NCBI GenBank assembly: GCA_023212695.1
Contig: JALCCG010000240.1
Coordinates: forward strand, 1-33,124
Length of the DNA stretch: 33,124 nucleotides
Direction: 5' to 3'
Source: Sporisorium sorghi
Taxonomy: Eukaryota > Basidiomycota > Ustilaginomycetes > Ustilaginales > Ustilaginaceae
Shown here one piece after another: positions 26,941 to 33,124 of this stretch (position 1 is the first letter of the stretch; each line of letters starts with the position of its first letter). The translations under genes and the position numbers were made by a program. Under the pieces are notes generated by a model. That model worked only from the letters and a program-made list of their open reading frames with translations. It was not told the DNA's origin and did no database searches.

Positions 26941-29900
26941 ATGCCCACCAGCTTCGCCCAGCCTCCTAGACAGACCCGTTTCGACCGCTCCTTAGACTCA
27001 CATCACACGTCGCTTCCCAGCCTCACAAGCACCAGCAGCCCCACCTCGAGCGACTCTACCGGTGACGAAGAGGCCTCGGTCAACGTCAAAGCTCGCTCCA
27101 GCGCGTCGCATCGTCGCGCAGCCGACATTGCTGCTGCTGCCGCTGCTTCTGCCACTTCCGCCAGCACCACTTCGATCGACGCCTTTTCGCCCAGCATTTG
27201 GGGCGAACATCCTCAGCCTTTCGGATCGGATCTAGCCGCCAGCGTCATCGGATCCGATCAGCAGGCCAAATCCGGTTTTGAGGCTATGAACTTTGCAGGC
27301 TGGGACAACAACTTCGCCAACCTCGGCGTGCAGAACGACGCCGATCTATCCATGGACATGGACTCGACCTCCAGCACCGACTACGGCTTCTCGCCTCATT
27401 CTGCTCAGTCGCCCGCATCGTCCCACACTGCCATGGCTAGCTTTTCAGGCGCCTCGCAGGCCATGAACAACGACAGTCCCAGTGGCTCTGACCGCAAGAC
27501 CGGCTCAGCACCTCACGATTCGGCTACGATTACGAGCACAGACAGCTTGGCCGGCAGCGGCGAAGACTCGGACGGCCACCTTGCGTGGTCAGGCAAGGCG
27601 AGCGACAATGACGAAGCCATGTTCGACTCGTTTGTCCAGGCTGGATCGTTCGATTCGCCTGCAGTGCGCGACGAGCCCTTCCCGGCCAACGGCGCGAATG
27701 GCCACGCCTTTGCCGCGACGAATGTCCCGTCTGCGTCTTCTTCCGCCATGATGCCTCCATCAACACAGGCAAAAGCACCTCTTGCTCGTACACCCAAGAA
27801 TACCGCCAACGCTAGCGCCAGCGCTTCGTCCTCGCGACGCAACTCGGGCGAGTCGTCCGAGCCCAGAAAGCTTCCTGGAACTTCTTCGGCAGCAGCACGA
27901 AGAGTAGGCTCACAGACGGCCGTGCACAGCAACAACCTCGACGCCGACCTGGGCTACTCGGCTTTTGAAATTGTTCGTCCCAACCGCGAAGGACTCAAGG
28001 ATCTCCAGGTGCATATCAACGGCGTGCCCATGCATGGCGCAAAGTCGCGTGTCGAGACGCAGATCCGTATGAGGATCGAGCTGGTTCGACCCAAGACAAG
28101 TCCTGCGGGCGGTTGGGAACGCATCGGCTCCTTCACGCACATCAAGCTGCCACCGCTCAGCGGCACCAAGCGCAAGTCGAAAAAGTATCAAAAGACAGAC
28201 GTGCCTCCGGAAAAGACCCTCTTCGTCGATGCGACCGTCGTCAACGCGACGCCTCCCCACGATCGCGTCCATGTCTGCAAGGGCTGTCGTCAGCGAGAGC
28301 GCAAGCGTGCCCATCGCAAGAAGGACCCCAAGACGCCCGTCGAAAGCCAACCTACTGAAGAAGAGATGAGGAGTCTTGGCATTGATCCATCTGCACCCGA
28401 CGCCATCGAAAGGACGCAAGCACGCATGGAGGAAGCGGAGAAGAAGCGAGTCGTCCTCTTCAACTGCGGCGACTTTGTCGATTTCGAGGACGGCGAGGCG
28501 GTTCTGCCTACCCGCATCACATGCTACTGCCGCCATCACAAGGAGAAGGTCGGCTTTTGCGTCATTTTCACCATGCGCGACTGGCAGGGCCGCTTGATCG
28601 CCACCGGTTCCACGCCGCCCATCATGATCACCGACGACCACAAGTCGATGGGCCAGGCTGCTCAGGCCGCTGCTGCCACTGCTGCCTCCACCGCAGCTTC
28701 GCCCGCAGCACCGGCATCGCTCGGCGTTATCAAGCAGGTCAACGGCACGAGTCCCAGAAACCCTCCCTCTCACCTATCATCGCAGCAGGACGATCCGGCA
28801 GCCACCTCGACCAGCTGTAGCGCCACACCCAACGGCAGCATCAGCACCGAGGCACCGACCAAACCCAAGAAGGAGCGCTCCAAGCCGTATGACGGCAATC
28901 GACGCCGCCGCAACACTTCTGGCAAGGACCTCAACATGACGCCGTACTCTGGCACCGGTCAGAACACGCCCTCCGTGACCGCCACCTCACCCACTGCGGG
29001 TCCCAACGGTGTCGATTTCAGCTCGTCTGACTTCTGGAATGCCTTTGCCACTGCAGGTACGGCCATGAACGGCGTAGGTCGTAGCAACAGCACCAGCACC
29101 GGTGCCAAGACGCCTGGAGATGCTTCGAGCGTCGGTGGATCTCCAGCACCTCTTGGCTTGACAGGATCGCAGCCCTTGCAGCAGGCGAACGGCATCCCGC
29201 AGCAACCTCTGACACTGCCGCAGATGCCACCGCAGATGCCGCCACAAATGCAAGCCCAGCTGGCGCAGGGCTCGTTGTCCCCCACCACCTTGCAGACCAA
29301 CCTCGCCAGCTTGCCAAACTTTGATCTCGAGCAGTTCTTCCGCAACGCGCAGGCGGGCGTCTCGAGTGGTGTCGACTTTGCCCAGCTCATGGCCATGGCC
29401 GCTGCTGCTGCGCTCCCTCCTCATCTCCGACCAAACTCCAACTCGGCCGTCGCCACGCCTGGCTTTGCACAGGCCTCGCCGCCTGGGCCGAATCACCACA
29501 TCGAGCAAGCGCCTCTGCCCAAGATCTCCAAGCTCATTCCCGGCGAGGGACCCACGAGCGGTGGTATCGAGGTGACTGTTCTCGGAGAAAACTTCACCGA
29601 AGGCATCACGTGCGTCTTTGGCGACGTGCCCGCCGCCAATACCAAGGTGTGGGCCAGCAATACGCTCGTGTGCTTGCTCCCGCCGAGCTCGAGCCCCGGT
29701 CCCGTCGTCGTCACTGTCAAGAGCGCCGGACAGGTGGCACCGCCGCCCCCGGTCAATGGTCCCCTGCAGCTTTTCACGTACATCGACACCACCGACCGTG
29801 CGCTGATGGAATTGGCGCTGCAAGTGGTTGGCTTGCAAATGACGGGACAGATGCGCTCTGCCCGCGAGGTCGCCATGCGCGTCGTCGGCTCTGGTGGTGG

Positions 29901-31662
29901 CCAGCAGCCTGGCATGCCTCCCGCGTTTGGCAATGGAGGCGGTGCCGGCGCTGGCGTTGGCCATGCCGACGCTCGAGAAGCTATCGCTGGCCTGTTCACC
30001 AGTCGTTCGCAGAGCTCCAACTTCCAAGATACCCTGGTGCAATTCCTCTCGCTGCTGGATGCGGATGTGGGCGACATCGAGCACGCGGAACCACGCTCCG
30101 ACGCGATCCGACTGGCCAACAAGCAGGGCCACACCTTGCTCCACCTCGCCACGCTCATGGGCTTCCACAGGCTTGTGGATGCTCTAATCAGCCGAGGTTG
30201 TCCACTGGACGCGCGCGACCGCAACGGCGTCACTGCGCTTCACTTTGCCGCCATCCACGGTCGCCTCACCATCGCGCGCATGCTCCTGAGGGCGGGTGCC
30301 CGAGACGATGTCGCCGACGTGCACGGTCTCTACGCCATCGACCTCGCCCGCAACCACGATCAGGTCGACGTCGAGATGGTGCTTGACAATACGGCGCGCA
30401 CGGGACACTGGCAGACTCGTCGACTCACTTCGCACGCTGCTGCGAGCCTCTTGTTCGACGACGACGCCGAAGATGTCGTGTCGGACGAGCTCAGCAGTGA
30501 ACCCAGCCAGTCTGATGTCGACGACGACAACGTCAGCACCAGCTTTGACGAATACAGCGACGATGACAGCTGTTCAGTCAGCGGCGATGATGCTGACCAC
30601 GATGTTCGACGCCATGCGGCAAATGAGGCTGCGGATGAGGCTGAAGCACGCGAGGCCTTGTCAGAGCTTCCAGCCCCCATCATCGACGACGAGAAAGCTC
30701 GTGTCAAGGCTGCGGACGACCGTCTTGCCGAAGCGGCGGCGGCGGTTCCACCATCCGATGTCAAGAAGACGTCTGCAAAGGAAGCAGGCGTTCAGGACGC
30801 TACCGCCACCAACAAATCGTGGTTGACCAAAGCCGGCGATACCGGTGCCGACTGGATGAACCGAGCCTTCCTCCCGCAGACGGTGGCACACAAGTTCGCT
30901 CAGCTTCACATGCCAGCCATGCCCGCCATGCCTGCCATCAACGTTTTCCACCTTGGTCTTTCTGGCCCTGCCTTTATGCCGTGGTCCGGCGCTCAGCGAG
31001 GCGATCACGTCGACGATCAGCACGCCGATGCCAAAGCAGCTGCCGACGACAAGGGCAAGGCCCGTTCGAGCGATGCGCCTGTCGAGCAAGGCTGGGAGCA
31101 GGACGACCGCAGCCGCCTCCTCACGCTGTGGAAGAACATTGTCGAGGAGGGCGCTTGGGGTCTCAACCCGCTGCACACGCCCCCACCTGCCTACGAGTCC
31201 GTTGCGGCAGCTGAAGGACACGACGCTGCCCAGTGTGCTGCTCCGGAATCTCTCTCGTCGGCCACCACTATTGCTGGTGATGCCACCTCGGAATCGAGCA
31301 CACCCATTGCCGGTCCTTCGCGCAGACCCTCGTCGCGACGACGCCAGGCTCACGCCAGCAACGAGGTGTTTGCCACTGCTTCGACCTCGGCGTCCACGCA
31401 GGCCCCCAAGGTGGCTTCATCTGCCAGCATCACTGGAAAGGGCAAAGCGCCTGCGCATGGCGCCTCTACAGCCGTCGCACGCCGTCGCAAGGGACAGTTG
31501 CAGCTGCGCGACGATGCCATGCTCGTGTGGTTCTGGATCCCTGTGCTGCTCATCGCCGCTGTCGTTCTGCTCTGCTCCAAGAGCTCGAGCATCTTTAGCT
31601 ACGCCGATCTCATGAGCTACTTGGACTTGCCCGCCGTCGGTCGCAACCGAGGAGAGGCTTGA
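26941..31662 (+). CDS. MGA2: Membrane-anchored transcription factor of the Mga2/Spt23 family (IPT/TIG, ankyrin, C-terminal TM)
   Basis: A 1573-residue protein. After a Ser/Thr-rich N-terminus, residues about 341-570 form the fungal Spt23/Mga2-type DNA-binding region (YSAFEIVRPNREGLKDLQVH, HVCKGCRQRERKRAHRKKD, TRITCYCRHHKEKVGF). A Gln/Pro/Ala-rich linker follows, then an IPT/TIG fold at about 858-930 (ISKLIPGEGPTSGGIEVTVL). Ankyrin repeats lie at about 1060-1145 (HTLLHLATLMGFHRLVDALI, GVTALHFAAIHGRLTIARML). An acidic region follows, and a single C-terminal membrane segment lies at about 1527-1545. In yeast these factors sit in the ER membrane, sense lipid packing, and are released by ubiquitin-dependent processing to activate OLE1 (delta-9 desaturase). 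A PPAY motif (1415-1418) about 110 residues before the membrane segment could recruit a Rsp5-type ligase; the yeast LPKY motif is not seen. The protein is longer than yeast Mga2 (1113). No intron is needed. Confidence 0.93.
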   Translation: MPTSFAQPPRQTRFDRSLDSHHTSLPSLTSTSSPTSSDSTGDEEASVNVKARSSASHRRAADIAAAAAASATSASTTSIDAFSPSIWGEHPQPFGSDLAASVIGSDQQAKSGFEAMNFAGWDNNFANLGVQNDADLSMDMDSTSSTDYGFSPHSAQSPASSHTAMASFSGASQAMNNDSPSGSDRKTGSAPHDSATITSTDSLAGSGEDSDGHLAWSGKASDNDEAMFDSFVQAGSFDSPAVRDEPFPANGANGHAFAATNVPSASSSAMMPPSTQAKAPLARTPKNTANASASASSSRRNSGESSEPRKLPGTSSAAARRVGSQTAVHSNNLDADLGYSAFEIVRPNREGLKDLQVHINGVPMHGAKSRVETQIRMRIELVRPKTSPAGGWERIGSFTHIKLPPLSGTKRKSKKYQKTDVPPEKTLFVDATVVNATPPHDRVHVCKGCRQRERKRAHRKKDPKTPVESQPTEEEMRSLGIDPSAPDAIERTQARMEEAEKKRVVLFNCGDFVDFEDGEAVLPTRITCYCRHHKEKVGFCVIFTMRDWQGRLIATGSTPPIMITDDHKSMGQAAQAAAATAASTAASPAAPASLGVIKQVNGTSPRNPPSHLSSQQDDPAATSTSCSATPNGSISTEAPTKPKKERSKPYDGNRRRRNTSGKDLNMTPYSGTGQNTPSVTATSPTAGPNGVDFSSSDFWNAFATAGTAMNGVGRSNSTSTGAKTPGDASSVGGSPAPLGLTGSQPLQQANGIPQQPLTLPQMPPQMPPQMQAQLAQGSLSPTTLQTNLASLPNFDLEQFFRNAQAGVSSGVDFAQLMAMAAAAALPPHLRPNSNSAVATPGFAQASPPGPNHHIEQAPLPKISKLIPGEGPTSGGIEVTVLGENFTEGITCVFGDVPAANTKVWASNTLVCLLPPSSSPGPVVVTVKSAGQVAPPPPVNGPLQLFTYIDTTDRALMELALQVVGLQMTGQMRSAREVAMRVVGSGGGQQPGMPPAFGNGGGAGAGVGHADAREAIAGLFTSRSQSSNFQDTLVQFLSLLDADVGDIEHAEPRSDAIRLANKQGHTLLHLATLMGFHRLVDALISRGCPLDARDRNGVTALHFAAIHGRLTIARMLLRAGARDDVADVHGLYAIDLARNHDQVDVEMVLDNTARTGHWQTRRLTSHAAASLLFDDDAEDVVSDELSSEPSQSDVDDDNVSTSFDEYSDDDSCSVSGDDADHDVRRHAANEAADEAEAREALSELPAPIIDDEKARVKAADDRLAEAAAAVPPSDVKKTSAKEAGVQDATATNKSWLTKAGDTGADWMNRAFLPQTVAHKFAQLHMPAMPAMPAINVFHLGLSGPAFMPWSGAQRGDHVDDQHADAKAAADDKGKARSSDAPVEQGWEQDDRSRLLTLWKNIVEEGAWGLNPLHTPPPAYESVAAAEGHDAAQCAAPESLSSATTIAGDATSESSTPIAGPSRRPSSRRRQAHASNEVFATASTSASTQAPKVASSASITGKGKAPAHGASTAVARRRKGQLQLRDDAMLVWFWIPVLLIAAVVLLCSKSSSIFSYADLMSYLDLPAVGRNRGEA

Positions 31663-32725
31663 TCTTGGATGCGCTCACAGCCAGAGATCTTCCGTCACCA
31701 TCTTCTCTTTACCCAGCCCCATTTCGCGTCCCTGTTTTTGCTTCGTATTTCTGTTCCATGTAACAACAATGTCAGCCTTCTTATTCACGCATGTGAGCTC
31801 TGTCAATGTTATCGTTGCTTTTCAAGCTTCCTACAGTCTCATGCTTCGTCGTAAAGCTCTGTTGTATGGCGATCAGGGGGATAGCTTCGCTTCCAAAAGC
31901 CGGCCCAAGGTCGTTGGTTGCACACTTTAGCTGGAAGATGAATTGTTGTCACATGCATCCTCCCACGCTAGCTTGACCAAAACGTATGCGAGACATTCAA
32001 CTCACCATCTAGAGGCATCCCTTCTGAACTTGCGTACGACAACCGCTTCACAGTGCAGTCCGTGCCCCTCTTCCCCAGGGACCGCCTTGGCATCAGCGTG
32101 GCGTTGAACACTGTGCGAATCCCCCTCTCTACTTTCCAATCTCAACCTTCGTCTACCGTCGTCTACTACTGAATCATCTCTCGTCTCTTAACATACCTTG
32201 ATAGATGTTCGAGATTCCCAACCTTGATCAGCTGGTTCGACGCGAGCCTTTCAAGACCTCGATTCGCACAGCCGCAGCCATCAACCAACAATTCTACGTT
32301 CCACGGCTCAAGACAACCTCGACGACATCAGCATGGCGATGCCCAGGACTCAAGTCATCATTATCTGAGACCTGCCAGACGGAGTGATACTCAACATCAT
32401 AAAGCTGACACTTACAGCTCTCTATTCCCAGTACACAGGCCAGGGTGAATCCGATGCTTCTGTTCGACACGCAGTACATCTGTGTAGCGCTGACGCCAGT
32501 TTCCGCAATCTGTGCCTGCGAAATGCCTGTCAGCCCGTCCTCGGTCCAGGTACAGTAAATTAGATTGCGTGGGCAATCAGACTGCATCACAAGATTCTGG
32601 CGTCACGCCGCCACACACCGCAGAGTCAGACTCCGCAACCGGCTGTGATAGAGACAACCAAGAACACCCCGCTCTCTTCCTCTTACATCCTACCGCAGAG
32701 CAATTAGAACGGCTTTGTCTGCAGC

Positions 32726-32745
32726 TAGGGTTAGGGTTAGGGTTA
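32726..32745 (+). repeat. Interstitial telomeric repeat (TTAGGG)n
   Basis: TAGGG, then two complete TTAGGG units, then TTA. TTAGGG is the telomere unit of Ustilago and most filamentous fungi. The G-rich strand reads toward the right edge, as at a right chromosome end, but at least 380 bp of other sequence follow, so the copy is internal. Confidence 0.8.
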
Positions 32746-32947
32746 CAAGGGGATCCTCGGGTAGGGTTGGCGATGCAACACCCCCTTTTCTTTGCATTAC
32801 TAGATAGTCCTAGGTGAGTATAGTCAAAGTCATTATCCAACCCTAGCCCTAGGGCATGGGCAGTAAGCAGCACGAGACAGTCACGACCGTACAGCCAAAT
32901 GGGCACATCTGGCCAGGTGGAGGCGAGCCAGCGGTCAGCACAAAAGA

Positions 32948-33041
32948 CACTGCTCCAGTGCTGCTATGGTTTGAAATTTGTGGAGGCCAGCAACACATCA
33001 AAATTCACAGAAATTCCTGCTGCTGCCACACTGCTCCAGTG
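32948..33041. repeat. Pair of 13-bp dyad repeats
   Basis: CACTGCTCCAGTG occurs at 32948-32960 and again at 33029-33041, 81 bp apart. Each copy is itself an inverted repeat (CACTG-CTC-CAGTG). Both lie in the CpG-poor end of the window, so they may belong to a decayed mobile element that continues beyond the edge. Confidence 0.6.
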
Positions 33042-33124
33042 CCTGGCAGTCAAATCCAACTTTCAGCATGCACCACGGTCCAGCACACACAGCAGTCCAA
33101 CATGCTGTGGTCTGACTCTTGCTA

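Larger units (their letters stand above)
31663..33124. other. Gene-poor, subtelomere-like right end
   Basis: No supported gene in 1.46 kb. The first part is the 3' region of the Mga2-like gene. Short ATG-started frames at 32205-32387 (+) and at about 32294-32587 (-) overlap each other and resemble no known protein. A short internal telomeric repeat lies at 32726-32745, with a reverse-oriented telomere-like sequence near 32839-32854. The last 184 bp contain a single CpG, unlike the rest of the window. Together these suggest the edge of a repeat-rich or subtelomeric region. Confidence 0.5.

Noticed and set aside
32205..32587. Short overlapping frames on both strands near the right end
   Set aside because: About 60 and 97 codons, no signal peptide or known domain, and overlapping each other in a decayed-looking region. 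Not enough to call a gene or a secreted effector.

Overview
The window looks like nuclear DNA of a smut fungus (Ustilaginales: Ustilago, Sporisorium, Pseudozyma or Moesziomyces type). The reasons are mostly intronless, GC-rich genes, very long low-complexity extensions on conserved domains, homopolymer and GA/CT tracts in promoters, and TTAGGG-type telomeric repeats. This is a judgement from gene content and style; the species cannot be fixed by eye.

Layout, left to right. Bases 1-892 hold a 72-base poly(A) run and an upstream region. At 893-5401 (+) is a very large, insertion-rich alpha/beta hydrolase. Four nuclear genes for mitochondrial proteins follow: a mitochondrial single-strand DNA-binding protein (5814-6352, +, one intron), 5-aminolevulinate synthase (7584-9647, +), mitochondrial ribosomal protein L7/L12 (10121-10830, +, one intron) and L-2-hydroxyglutarate dehydrogenase (11156-12745, -). 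The last shares a 984-bp divergent upstream region with the ESCRT-III subunit Snf7 (13730-14407, +). After a 1.8-kb gap comes a 1780-residue Ras-type exchange factor with an Lte1-like layout (16232-21574, +), then the replicative helicase subunit Mcm5 (22351-24549, +). After a 2.4-kb gap comes a membrane-anchored transcription factor of the Mga2/Spt23 type (26941-31662, +). The last 1.46 kb has no convincing gene. It carries a short internal telomeric repeat and ends in about 180 bp almost free of CpG, unlike the rest of the window.

The genes are single housekeeping or regulatory units, not an operon or a metabolic cluster. They cover mitochondrial maintenance and heme synthesis, endosomal sorting, GTPase signalling, DNA replication and membrane-lipid sensing. 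I see no CRISPR array, tRNA, rRNA, secondary-metabolite cluster or intact transposon. I did not find a new multi-gene system. The points most worth following are the subtelomere-like right edge, the G1/S-type sites upstream of MCM5, the five Cys-Pro motifs in 5-aminolevulinate synthase, the PPxY motif in the Mga2-like factor, and the insertion-laden hydrolase.
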